This document shows, piece after piece, positions 19,032 through 25,706 of a stretch of DNA of 25,812 bases; within the stretch, counting starts at the first letter, position 1, and every line of letters starts with the position of its first letter. The position numbers were made by a program, and so were the translations under genes. The notes beneath the pieces are model-generated. The model had not been told where the DNA came from. It worked only from the letters and a program-made list of their open reading frames with translations, and searched no databases. Source of the DNA: a virus. The DNA is taken from positions 1 through 25,812 of IMG/VR virus record IMGVR_UViG_3300027752_000095. One strand, 5' to 3'.

Positions 19032-21584
19032 TTAGTTGATGTTATCGTCCTTGAGTTTTGTTTCTTTTACCTTAGTTGTATTACGCAACTGAGATTCTTT
19101 TTCACGGAGGTTAATATCTTTTTGTTTATTAACAGCTGCCGCGCCTAATTTTGCACCTTCTAATACTTCTTTAGTATTTATTTGTTTCTGCTCCATCTCT
19201 GCTTTAGCACCTATTTGAGCTCCAACAATTTCTTTCTGTGTTTCTAGTCTAGCTTGTTCTAGTGCAACATCTTTTTGCACACCAACAGTAGCTTTATCTT
19301 TTTCCAGTTGAAGTTTTGCTTTGTCTAACTCAATGTCAGCCATAGTCTTCATACCTTTAATTTTTGCTTCTTCTTGTTTAATTTGTAGTTCAGCTTTTTG
19401 CATTTGTAAGATAGGATCTTGCGCTTGTTGTTGAGCTTTTTCTTGTTGAGCCTCAGCAGTATTAGACTGTAATAATTTCTCTGCTGCTGGAGCAGTAAGC
19501 CTAGCTACTTCATTCTCAACATCAACAGGTAATGCTTCATCACTTGGAGGTAACGGTACACCGAGTTGTTTCTCAATTTCTAGTCGGTACTGGAAGGCAA
19601 TGTGTTCTGCAACGTGAGCTTCCATCGCTGCTTGTACCATCCCTGCTTTCTGACTTTGACCAACAAGTTCTCTAATTTTAGGGTCACCAGCAAACGCTAA
19701 GTGAACCGCCATATGTGCTTCATGGTCTTGGTCAAGGAATGCTTTAACCGGTTTACCATTAATAATGTTCATGTTTTCTGATACTGGATCTACCTGCTTA
19801 ACATCTTCTTTATTAGGAATAAGCTTATTAATATTTTTAACACCTAACACTTCAAGCATCTGACGATTAAGTTCAGGTAAGTCATAGATGTCCGGGTTCT
19901 GCTGTGCCATTTGCATAACAGCTTGATACTGCACAACCTTCTGTGCCATCGTTGCAGCATTAGGATCAGCTACTGGAATAAGGTTAACTTTATTGTAGTC
20001 GTCTTGTTTAGCGCCGGGAGTGCCTGTAGCCGGATCATAGCGGTAATTAGGGTCGGTGTAGTCTCTAATAATATTTTTAAGTAGACCAAACTCTTTCTTC
20101 ATTGAGTAATAGATACGCGCATTGACTGCGGACATAACTTTGAGCGTTCTCTCTAAGATAGCAAGTGTAGAACCTACGGGAGAGTTAGCTGACATATCAG
20201 ATACTTTCATATCTGCAGCAGAAGCAAAGCGTCTACCTTCTTCAATAATTTTATCCATCAAACCCGCAAGTACTTGGCTAGGCTCTTTGTATGGTAATGG
20301 CATTAAATTGTCACGGATAGTTCCTGACGGTGCATCCACATCACGCCACTCAGCTGGTCCAATTGGTGTATCATCACCTTTAATACGTAAGCCTCTGGCT
20401 TTGAAACCACCTGGAAGATTAGATAATGTCCCTGCGTCTACTAACTGTCTTAGTAACATGGTTCCTGATTTTGAGAAACCCCCAATTAAATGGATCAGAC
20501 CAAAACAATAAAATCCAAATCCTGGGATGTATCCATAATGAACAAAATGTTCACGACGTTTTTGTTGCTCATCAAACTGATTCCAATTACGTCTAATAGC
20601 TAATATCTCAGAAGTGCCTTTATCTATCGTTACAATATAAGGTAATGCAATGCCGGTTTTTTCTCCGTCGTCTTCATCCTCATAACCTTCTAAGTCAAGG
20701 TTAACATTCATCTCTAATATTTTATATCGGTCATCGTTAGTTGCATCGAATCCCATTTGTTCTGCAATCTTTTTCTCTACTTCATCTAAATCATAATCCG
20801 CTTCACCAAGTTCTATGTCACGGTAAAAACCCATCTGTTGTAAGTTGTATACTTCTTGTTTAGTCTTGCGCATGACATGAGTAATACGCTCAGCTGTTTC
20901 TAAGTTAGATGCACCATAAGGCACTACAATATCTTCTGCTGGTACAAATAGTGATACTTGACGTTCTAATGCTGGATCATAATAAACTTTCTTAAATGCA
21001 TTACCTGATAAGCCAAGACCCCATAACATTCTTTCATGTTCAGGACGATACTCGGGCATCATGTCCATCAACTGATAGTTCATGTTTTCTTGTACTCGTG
21101 CAGCAGCTTCAACACACTCAGGTGTTTCTTTACCAATAATAGATGTCTTCACTGGGCCTGCAGCAGGAAAGGTTTCCATCATGGTTTCAGCTTGGAATTT
21201 AACAAGTGCTTCGGAGAGTAGTGGGTGATAGACAGCACATGCGCCTTCCCACGGTTCGGACCTTTCTTCTATTTTAAGTCCTAATAGTTCTAAGCCATCA
21301 ACGTAAGTTTCTAGCCAGTCTTTTCTTGAGTTTACATCATTACTAAAATCTTCTAATAAGTCAGAGGCTAATTCTGCCATGTATTGCTCAGGCAGTTCTT
21401 CCGCTAAGTTTTTATCAAACTCATTATCCTCCATAGCATCGGGATCAATGATTAATGTAGTACCACCAGCAGTGATTGTCACACTCTCTGGGTCTTCTAT
21501 CTCAATCTCAATAGCCTCTTCGTTTTCAGCCATTTCCTCTAAGCCCATTGGAGCTGCATATAACCCTTTATCTACGTCTGCCAT
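19032..21584 (-). CDS. Portal protein
   Basis: An 850-residue portal, the ring at the unique vertex through which DNA enters and leaves. The N-terminus is acidic (1-65), then LLEDFSNDVNSRKDWLETYV (about 76-95) and EPWEGACAVYHPLLSEALVK (about 109-128), typical of P22-like and marine podovirus portals. Further conserved blocks are LGLSGNAFKKVYYDP (about 190-204) and PAEDIVVPYGASNLETAERI (about 215-234). The last 160 residues are a long coiled-coil rich in Gln, Glu, Lys and Ala, matching the helical barrel or tail of large portals. Length is similar to P22-type portals with a barrel. It follows terL by 26 bases. Confidence 0.92.
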   Translation of the reverse strand: MADVDKGLYAAPMGLEEMAENEEAIEIEIEDPESVTITAGGTTLIIDPDAMEDNEFDKNLAEELPEQYMAELASDLLEDFSNDVNSRKDWLETYVDGLELLGLKIEERSEPWEGACAVYHPLLSEALVKFQAETMMETFPAAGPVKTSIIGKETPECVEAAARVQENMNYQLMDMMPEYRPEHERMLWGLGLSGNAFKKVYYDPALERQVSLFVPAEDIVVPYGASNLETAERITHVMRKTKQEVYNLQQMGFYRDIELGEADYDLDEVEKKIAEQMGFDATNDDRYKILEMNVNLDLEGYEDEDDGEKTGIALPYIVTIDKGTSEILAIRRNWNQFDEQQKRREHFVHYGYIPGFGFYCFGLIHLIGGFSKSGTMLLRQLVDAGTLSNLPGGFKARGLRIKGDDTPIGPAEWRDVDAPSGTIRDNLMPLPYKEPSQVLAGLMDKIIEEGRRFASAADMKVSDMSANSPVGSTLAILERTLKVMSAVNARIYYSMKKEFGLLKNIIRDYTDPNYRYDPATGTPGAKQDDYNKVNLIPVADPNAATMAQKVVQYQAVMQMAQQNPDIYDLPELNRQMLEVLGVKNINKLIPNKEDVKQVDPVSENMNIINGKPVKAFLDQDHEAHMAVHLAFAGDPKIRELVGQSQKAGMVQAAMEAHVAEHIAFQYRLEIEKQLGVPLPPSDEALPVDVENEVARLTAPAAEKLLQSNTAEAQQEKAQQQAQDPILQMQKAELQIKQEEAKIKGMKTMADIELDKAKLQLEKDKATVGVQKDVALEQARLETQKEIVGAQIGAKAEMEQKQINTKEVLEGAKLGAAAVNKQKDINLREKESQLRNTTKVKETKLKDDNIN

Positions 21585-21610
21585 AACTATTCCCTAAATT
21601 AATTCGGTAA

Positions 21611-23137
21611 TTATACTGCATAAAGGCGTTTTTGACCACGACCTTTAAACATCTGTATATCATCTTCCTCATCACTTGGCAAGCGAATAAACCCACCCTG
21701 CCTAAATCTTGCTAGTGCTAGTGTTGTTGAGTCAACCAAATCATCGTTGGCTCCTGATGGAAAGTCATTACATTCTTCTATTACTTCGTGAGCCCATCGT
21801 TTATCTGGTGCCCATACTACTCCTCCAGCGAACAAGTCCGATACTGCATTTACCCTGCTTACCTTGTCTTGGCCTTTCCCCGGGGTGAACTCACCCACTG
21901 GAATACCCATTCTTCTAAACTCTTGGTAAAGCGCAGCACCGTTGGACTTCTTCTCAACAATAAATGCATCCGGTTCCCAATCGCGATATTCTTCGATGCA
22001 GAGTTGCTTTAACTCTGGGAATTCTAATCGTTGCTTTATTGCATTCAGTAATATTATATTATAGTTATTAACATCTTCGTTAAAAAAGACTCCCCAAGTC
22101 GTTAATGCGTTGTAATCGGCTCTATTATTAGCTTCTTGCGCAGCATCTAAGGTCATAATAATAAATTCACAAGCAGGTGGGTCTTCTTCTTCCCATATAT
22201 TCCACCATTCCCGTTTGATTAGTGCACCTTCTTCAGATACCGGGTTTTGTAGGTACTGAGCGTTCCAATATCGTATGTCAAGTGCTGCACGTCGAGCTTG
22301 TAGCTCTTCAATACTCCAGAACTCAGGCCATAACGGGACTTCATACCCGTCTTTATCTTCTAAAATAGCAGGAAACTCCACTACTTCCCACTGATCTACG
22401 TCATCATTCTTGATCATTTGGTCTACAATCTGGCCTGTAAGGTCTAATTTAGACCATCTTGTCATCACTACTACAATAGCACCACCCGGCATAAGCCTTT
22501 GAAGTGGTCCAGATTGGAACCATTCCCATGCTGGGAGAAATACGCTTGCTTTTCCTAGTTTTGCGTCCTGTTCAGAGTGAGGATCATCAATTATGAAAAG
22601 ATCGGCACCCCGACCAGCCAAAGCGCCACCCACACCAATAGCAAAATACTCACCATCCTTGTTCGTTCCCCAGCGAGAAGCCGACTTACTATCCGCTTGC
22701 AGGCTAATCTCAGGGAAGATGTCCTTATACGCGTCTGAACCCACCAGATTTCGGACTCGACGACCAAAATTGACCGCGAGATCAGCCGTATGAGATGCCA
22801 TAATGACCTTCTTAGCGGGATGGTTACCAAGGAACCAAGCCGGAGCGAGGTAACTGATGAGTTCCGACTTGCCATGTCGAGGTGCAATATTGACAATAAC
22901 TCTCTTTCTTTTGCCTTGAGCGATTTCTTCAAATAACTTAGCCAGCCGTGCATGATGCGCTCCTACTTTGTAGTCTGGGTAGACATGTTTAATAAAATCA
23001 AGGAAGTTAGCCTTGCCTTTTTTCTGGGTTACTTCTTTCTGATACTGTTTTAATAACAATAAACTTTTTTGTCTTTCTCTCTCAGACATGTCAGGTAGTG
23101 ACTGTTGTAATAGTTCTAAGTCGTCGTGACTAATCAT
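21611..23137 (-). CDS. terL: Terminase large subunit (packaging ATPase/nuclease)
   Basis: A 508-residue packaging motor. The ATPase Walker A is APRHGKSE (85-92) and Walker B LFIIDDPHSE (180-189, acidic pair Asp184-Asp185), with the MTRWSKLDLTG coupling segment at about 225-235. The RNase H-like nuclease domain shows its first Asp at 331 (IMTLDAAQ) and the final DDLVD at 465-469. It would cut concatemeric DNA and drive it into the prohead through the portal encoded next. The ATG overlaps the stop of the lipoprotein gene by eight bases (ATGATTAG), with no strong ribosome site of its own, so translation is probably coupled. Confidence 0.95.
   Translation of the reverse strand: MISHDDLELLQQSLPDMSERERQKSLLLLKQYQKEVTQKKGKANFLDFIKHVYPDYKVGAHHARLAKLFEEIAQGKRKRVIVNIAPRHGKSELISYLAPAWFLGNHPAKKVIMASHTADLAVNFGRRVRNLVGSDAYKDIFPEISLQADSKSASRWGTNKDGEYFAIGVGGALAGRGADLFIIDDPHSEQDAKLGKASVFLPAWEWFQSGPLQRLMPGGAIVVVMTRWSKLDLTGQIVDQMIKNDDVDQWEVVEFPAILEDKDGYEVPLWPEFWSIEELQARRAALDIRYWNAQYLQNPVSEEGALIKREWWNIWEEEDPPACEFIIMTLDAAQEANNRADYNALTTWGVFFNEDVNNYNIILLNAIKQRLEFPELKQLCIEEYRDWEPDAFIVEKKSNGAALYQEFRRMGIPVGEFTPGKGQDKVSRVNAVSDLFAGGVVWAPDKRWAHEVIEECNDFPSGANDDLVDSTTLALARFRQGGFIRLPSDEEDDIQMFKGRGQKRLYAV
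23130..23137. repeat. 8-bp direct repeat (ATGATTAG), copy at lipoprotein/terL junction
   Basis: The minus-strand sequence ATGATTAG here is the lipoprotein stop and the terL start. An identical copy at 23392-23399 is the small-terminase stop and lipoprotein start. Deleting one copy plus the intervening 254 bases would fuse the terminase genes in exactly the same overlap. Confidence 0.85.
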
Positions 23138-23399
23138 TTAGGACAATACACCCTAACGCTTCCATACAAGGAAAATCAGAATACATTTTATTACCACAAC
23201 TAAACCCTGTTACTCTTGTGGGTTTATCTTTAAATATCGAATCTAGTATTATATCTGTACTCGTTTTGTTATCTGTTATATAAGCCCCAGCATCATATGT
23301 CGTTTTACTTTTATCTATAACCTGATAATATTCATTGTGTATAATATAACTACACCCAGGTAACAAAAGACTCACCATTAATATTGTTTTTCTAATCAT
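23130..23399 (-). CDS. Small putative lipoprotein inserted between the terminase genes
   Basis: An 89-residue protein. A basic N-terminus (MIRKT) and a short hydrophobic stretch lead to LLPGC, a plausible lipobox with Cys16 as the lipidated residue. The mature part (about 74 residues) is polar with three further Cys (68, 78, 84), able to make disulfides in the periplasm. Small phage lipoproteins include outer-membrane spanins and superinfection-exclusion proteins such as T5 Llp. I cannot tell which applies: the sequence has no Pro-rich region like many o-spanins. Both its ends share the same 8-base ATGATTAG overlap with the flanking genes, so it could be lost or gained cleanly. The gene is an odd guest in the packaging operon. 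Confidence 0.72.
   Translation of the reverse strand: MIRKTILMVSLLLPGCSYIIHNEYYQVIDKSKTTYDAGAYITDNKTSTDIILDSIFKDKPTRVTGFSCGNKMYSDFPCMEALGCIVLND
23392..23399. repeat. 8-bp direct repeat (ATGATTAG), copy at small terminase/lipoprotein junction
   Basis: Second copy of the octamer. The bases on both sides of the two copies differ, so the identity is limited to the stop/start overlap. Confidence 0.85.
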
Positions 23400-24003
23400 C
23401 TTCTATAATTTCATGCTCGCCTTCAACGATGCTACCTTTAAGTTGTTCTATGGTTGCCATGAGTTCTTTCTCTAGCTCATCACCTGATTTAGTAATATGG
23501 GTAATCTCGGTTTTCTTCTTAAACGCATCCACTCCATCAATCTCTCCTATTGCACGAAGGGCCGCTAGTTTATCTCTATCATTCTTGGCCATGGCTGCCA
23601 GCTGCACAAAGTTATTCACTACGAAGAGTTTAAGATCCGCTAATTCTTCTACAATCATGCAATTGGTTTGACCTACTAACCCGGCAAGGAATGCCATTGT
23701 TTCGTTGGGGTATTGCCCAAACTCCGGTTTAATCTTTTTGTTTGTCATCATTTCACGAGCAAGTTCTTTGGCTTGTTCTTGATGTTCGTGAGAAGGTTCT
23801 ATGTTTTCCCCATTGATGTCAGAAACCGTTTTAATCGTGTGGCTGCGTATACGTATCTCTTCTTCAGGGGTCATGTCCGGAATAATTTTTTTACGCGCGT
23901 TAGGTAGCTCTACGTCGCTCTCAATGGCAGGCATAACGATGGCAGGCTCAAATAAATCAGATTCTTCAGACGGAGATAGTTTTGGTACTTTTAGTTTACT
24001 CAT
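23392..24003 (-). CDS. terS: Putative terminase small subunit
   Basis: A 203-residue protein, first of the late operon. The N-terminal 85 residues are Pro/Glu-rich and probably disordered. A helical core follows, FLAGLVGQTNCMIVEELADL plus KLFVVNNFVQLAAMAKNDRD (about 109-148), then ALRAIGEIDGVDAFKKKTEI, a phrase (IGEVDGVDAFKKxTEVTH) I associate with DNA-packaging small subunits of marine phages; the C-terminus is acidic. It would recognise the packaging site and feed it to TerL. Position next to terL supports the call. No clear helix-turn-helix can be picked out by eye. Its ribosome site is weak (AGGTG eleven or more bases before the ATG). Confidence 0.72.
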   Translation of the reverse strand: MSKLKVPKLSPSEESDLFEPAIVMPAIESDVELPNARKKIIPDMTPEEEIRIRSHTIKTVSDINGENIEPSHEHQEQAKELAREMMTNKKIKPEFGQYPNETMAFLAGLVGQTNCMIVEELADLKLFVVNNFVQLAAMAKNDRDKLAALRAIGEIDGVDAFKKKTEITHITKSGDELEKELMATIEQLKGSIVEGEHEIIEDD

Positions 24004-24050
24004 GTGTCGCTGTTACACCTTTGATAAATTAATTGCAGCTATAAGGTGAG

Positions 24051-24079
24051 AGTATAACTAAGTTACCATAGATTGGCAA
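24051..24079 (-). promoter_or_regulatory. Sigma70-type promoter of the late (packaging/structural) operon
   Basis: On the minus strand TTGCCA (24079-24074) and TATACT (24056-24051) are separated by exactly 17 bases; each matches the consensus in five of six positions. The predicted transcript begins near 24044, about 40 bases before the small-terminase ATG. It is the best promoter in the window. Confidence 0.75.
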
Positions 24080-24126
24080 TACGTATAAATAAGTGTTAGA
24101 AAGAAAGTAAGTTCAAATATATTCAT

Positions 24127-24144
24127 ACCCACATTGTAGTGGGT
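24127..24144. other. Hairpin upstream of the late promoter
   Basis: ACCCAC and GTGGGT form a 6-bp stem with a 6-base loop (ATTGTA). On the plus strand it is followed by TTTTATATT, like a weak terminator; on the minus strand there is no T-tract. It lies between the HNH gene and the late promoter, so it may be an operator, a weak end for stray plus-strand transcripts, or chance. Confidence 0.45.
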
Positions 24145-24170
24145 TTTATATTGGCACGTGGTAGTGAGAA

Positions 24171-24644
24171 TCATTCACTTACATAGGCATTATATTTTTG
24201 CATATTCTCTGTAGCCGTAATAATTTGCAGGTTAGAGGGTACATGCAGTCCAGATATGTGTTTGCCTTTCAAAGGGATAATGTGGTCGACCTGATACTTA
24301 ACTCCGGTTGCTAACGTTTTTCTTGTAGCTTCTGCATAGAATTCTTTTATGGCTTTAATGTCTTCTTTAGTTAGCCATTTAGGAACACGTTTTAATTTTT
24401 CGGCTCTGTGTCTAGCGTGACTAGCTTTTATTTTTTCTGGGTATCTCTTCCGGTATGCTTTTCGTAACTCTCGTCGTCTTTCGGGAATTTTTTGCTGGTA
24501 TTGTTGTGTATGTATTCTGTTGCATTCTGCACAAGTATGGTTGCGTGTGTACCTTAAACCCTTATGACCATATTTACATGGCCCTCCTAGGTACCTGATG
24601 TCACCTGCAGCTAGTGCTTCTTTTCGAGAAGTTTTATATTGCAT
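24171..24644 (-). CDS. HNH endonuclease with N-terminal zinc motif
   Basis: A 157-residue nuclease, taking the ATG at 24644. An N-terminal zinc-binding part is visible as Cys23, His27, Cys38 and Cys41 (GPCKYGHKGLR ... HTCAECNR). A basic linker follows (ERRRELRKAYRKRYPEK). The C-terminal HNH domain reads YQVDHIIPLKGKHISGLHVP and SNLQIITATENMQKYNAY, with Asp120-His121, His134, Asn138 and Asn147 as the metal and catalytic set. HNH nucleases next to terminases can assist DNA cutting for packaging (as HK97 gp74); a free-standing homing nuclease is the alternative. The frame is open upstream to 24761, but those extra 39 residues are low quality and overlap a regulatory region. Confidence 0.87.
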   Translation of the reverse strand: MQYKTSRKEALAAGDIRYLGGPCKYGHKGLRYTRNHTCAECNRIHTQQYQQKIPERRRELRKAYRKRYPEKIKASHARHRAEKLKRVPKWLTKEDIKAIKEFYAEATRKTLATGVKYQVDHIIPLKGKHISGLHVPSNLQIITATENMQKYNAYVSE

Positions 24645-24695
24645 GCAAGGCAGTCTACCAGTTTTTGAGAATTTTTTGCGAAATATTTTTTTGCC

Positions 24696-24704
24696 TGTGG
24701 ATAA
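24696..24704 (-). promoter_or_regulatory. DnaA-box match
   Basis: TTATCCACA on the minus strand (TGTGGATAA on the plus) is an exact match to the bacterial DnaA box. It is next to an AT-rich run (24671-24693) that could unwind. It is a single box, so origin function is only a hypothesis. Confidence 0.4.
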
Positions 24705-24829
24705 CTTTTGGTACCGGGGGGTATACGTAAAGTAAGGGGGTACCCCTCCCTGTATTGGCATATGTGGTTGGTGATTTACGCGGATCAGTATGTATATAGA
24801 TATATTTTATACTTGTTTTAGATTTTGGC

Positions 24830-24848
24830 GGGTGGGGGCGGGGTAGGG
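24830..24848 (+). other. G-quadruplex motif
   Basis: Four G-runs, GGG-T-GGGGG-C-GGGG-TA-GGG, with loops of one, one and two bases fit the strict four-stranded G-quadruplex rule; short loops favour a very stable parallel fold. It stands on the coding strand side of the rightward genes, about 80 bases before their promoter's -35 element. Confidence 0.75.
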
Positions 24849-24909
24849 TCAAGCCCAGGTCAAATAGGGGTGCTCTAGATCCCAGGCGCACCAAGGGATT
24901 CCAGGGGTG

Positions 24910-24939
24910 TTGTATTATATGTAAAGTTATGCTTATAAT
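24910..24939 (+). promoter_or_regulatory. Probable promoter of the rightward genes
   Basis: TTGTAT (24910-24915) and an exact TATAAT (24934-24939) are separated by 18 bases, with a start expected near 24946, about 37 bases before the ATG at 24983. The -35 matches the consensus in four of six positions. Confidence 0.55.
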
Positions 24940-24982
24940 ATAGCCATGATGCTACTTCGCATTGTTACATTTGGAGAGTCAC

Positions 24983-25249
24983 ATGACTACAGCTACAGAA
25001 AGAAAGGTTCTAGAAGTTTTACCAAACGGGGCTGATGCCTTGGCAGTGTTCGAAGGTCCACGCTTCGGTGTGGTGCTAGCGCACTGGAAGGAAGAGTTTA
25101 TCACTTGGGAGTTTATGACTGGGGATAAAGCTTCTACTACATCAGGCAACTATCATATGTATGGTAGAGGGCAGGATGAAGAGGAAGCTTATCAGGACGC
25201 CGAGTCTGATTTCCTTTCTCGTGTAACTAAGAATATTAAATTCATCTAA
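24983..25249 (+). CDS. Small hypothetical protein, first rightward gene
   Basis: An 88-residue soluble protein. I use the ATG at 24983 because GGAGAG lies four bases before it; an upstream TTG in frame (24962) has no such site. The sequence MTTATERKVLEVLPNGADAL with AVFEGPRFGVVLAHWKEEFI and TWEF suggests a small alpha/beta fold, followed by GRGQDEEEAYQDAESDFLSR, an acidic helix. I do not recognise a family. Its first five residues (MTTAT) recur in the partial gene at 25706. As the first gene after the promoter it is probably early-expressed; small acidic early proteins are often host-takeover or regulatory factors, which is only a guess here. Confidence 0.72.
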   Translation: MTTATERKVLEVLPNGADALAVFEGPRFGVVLAHWKEEFITWEFMTGDKASTTSGNYHMYGRGQDEEEAYQDAESDFLSRVTKNIKFI

Positions 25250-25290
25250 CCAAGGGTTGGGGGTGAAAGCTCCCTTCAATAATTATGAAA
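25247..25290 (+). repeat. 44-bp stop-leader-start repeat, copy 1
   Basis: The segment runs from the TAA of the preceding gene through a 35-base leader to ATGAAA of the next. It is identical to 25507-25550 except for one base (G25262 versus A25522). The leader holds GGGGG-TGAAAG-CTCCC, a 5-bp hairpin that keeps pairing in both copies (G-U here, A-U in copy 2), and AAGGG/CCCTT arms that could pair instead. No ribosome site lies in the normal window before ATG. Confidence 0.92.
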
Positions 25291-25509
25291 AACTTTAAAC
25301 CAACAAGAAAATTAGTAGATACATTATTAGATAGTCCGCTTGGCAACATCTTCCTAGTGACTGCTTTACAGCAACACGCTGATTCAGTAATTAAGTATTC
25401 AGCGTGGCTTAAAGATAATGACATAGAGTCAAAGGAGATTGTTAATCCTCACGCTCTGGCTCGTACAGCAGAGGAATTTATAGCTGACATGAATCAAACA
25501 TTTAAATAA
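25285..25509 (+). CDS. Small hypothetical helical protein
   Basis: A 74-residue, mostly helical protein, starting MKNFKPTRKLVDTLLDSPLG. The rest reads NIFLVTALQQHADSVIKYSA, WLKDNDIESKEIVNPHALAR and TAEEFIADMNQTFK. It has no Cys, no signal peptide and no motif I can name. Codon use and length look normal for a real gene. It is bounded at both ends by the 44-bp repeat (leader in front, next leader and start behind), so it could be gained or lost by recombination between the repeats without harming its neighbours. Its translation must start without an obvious Shine-Dalgarno site. Confidence 0.7.
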   Translation: MKNFKPTRKLVDTLLDSPLGNIFLVTALQQHADSVIKYSAWLKDNDIESKEIVNPHALARTAEEFIADMNQTFK

Positions 25510-25550
25510 CCAAGGGTTGGGAGTGAAAGCTCCCTTCAATAATTATGAAA
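25507..25550 (+). repeat. 44-bp stop-leader-start repeat, copy 2
   Basis: Second copy, exactly 260 bases after the first, again joining the stop of one gene to the start of the next. The single change (A25522) lies in the left arm of the hairpin and turns a G-U pair into A-U, which is what selection on RNA structure would allow. Confidence 0.92.
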
Positions 25551-25706
25551 TTTGGAGATACTTTTAACTGCTCTATATGTAAAAAAGAAATAGACGATGA
25601 GTGGGGTAATAACCCTCATCCAGTAACTCAAGAGGGCGAGTGTTGTGACAAGTGCAATGACTCTGTTGTGATACCTGCCAGATTAAAACAATTGGGGATA
25701 GGATAA
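25545..25706 (+). CDS. Small zinc-finger protein (53 residues)
   Basis: A 53-residue protein with Cys9-x-x-Cys12 (FNCSICKKEI) and Cys34-x-x-Cys37 (ECCDKCND), a zinc-ribbon spacing. The C-terminal part is VVIPARLKQLGIG. Short phage zinc fingers of this sort often bind nucleic acid or RNA polymerase, but no specific family is evident. It begins in the second leader repeat (ATGAAA at 25545) and its TAA overlaps the next ATG (TAATG), so the next gene is probably coupled to it. The pair of Cys at 33-34 leaves the exact ligand open. Confidence 0.72.
   Translation: MKFGDTFNCSICKKEIDDEWGNNPHPVTQEGECCDKCNDSVVIPARLKQLGIG

Larger units (their letters stand above)
24645..24982. other. G-rich non-coding control region between the leftward and rightward genes
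   Basis: About 340 bases without a convincing gene lie between the HNH endonuclease (leftward) and the first rightward gene. They hold, in order, an AT-rich stretch, a DnaA-box match, the KpnI-type GGTACC with a G6 run, the palindrome GGGGTACCCC (24737-24746), a G-quadruplex motif, a repeated GGTCAA with 11-base period (24847-24852, 24858-24863), further G-runs and a rightward promoter. The plus strand is strikingly G-rich against an AT-rich genome. Origin, packaging site or divergent control region are the candidates. Confidence 0.6.

Noticed and set aside
22591-22953. 120-residue minus-strand frame within terL
   Set aside because: Alternative frame of a clear terminase gene; Leu/Ser/Arg-rich composition and no ribosome site.
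24645-24761. N-terminal extension of the HNH endonuclease
   Set aside because: In frame, but the 39 residues are unlike the rest, overlap the DnaA box and palindromes, and have no ribosome site; the ATG at 24644 starts just before the conserved part.
24655-24894. 79-residue minus-strand frame over the G-rich region
   Set aside because: Low-complexity Pro/Ile/Tyr composition caused by G-runs, no ribosome site, overlaps the HNH frame and the control region.
24962-24982. TTG start adding seven residues to the first rightward gene
   Set aside because: GGAGAG sits inside this stretch at the right distance for the ATG at 24983, which is the better start.
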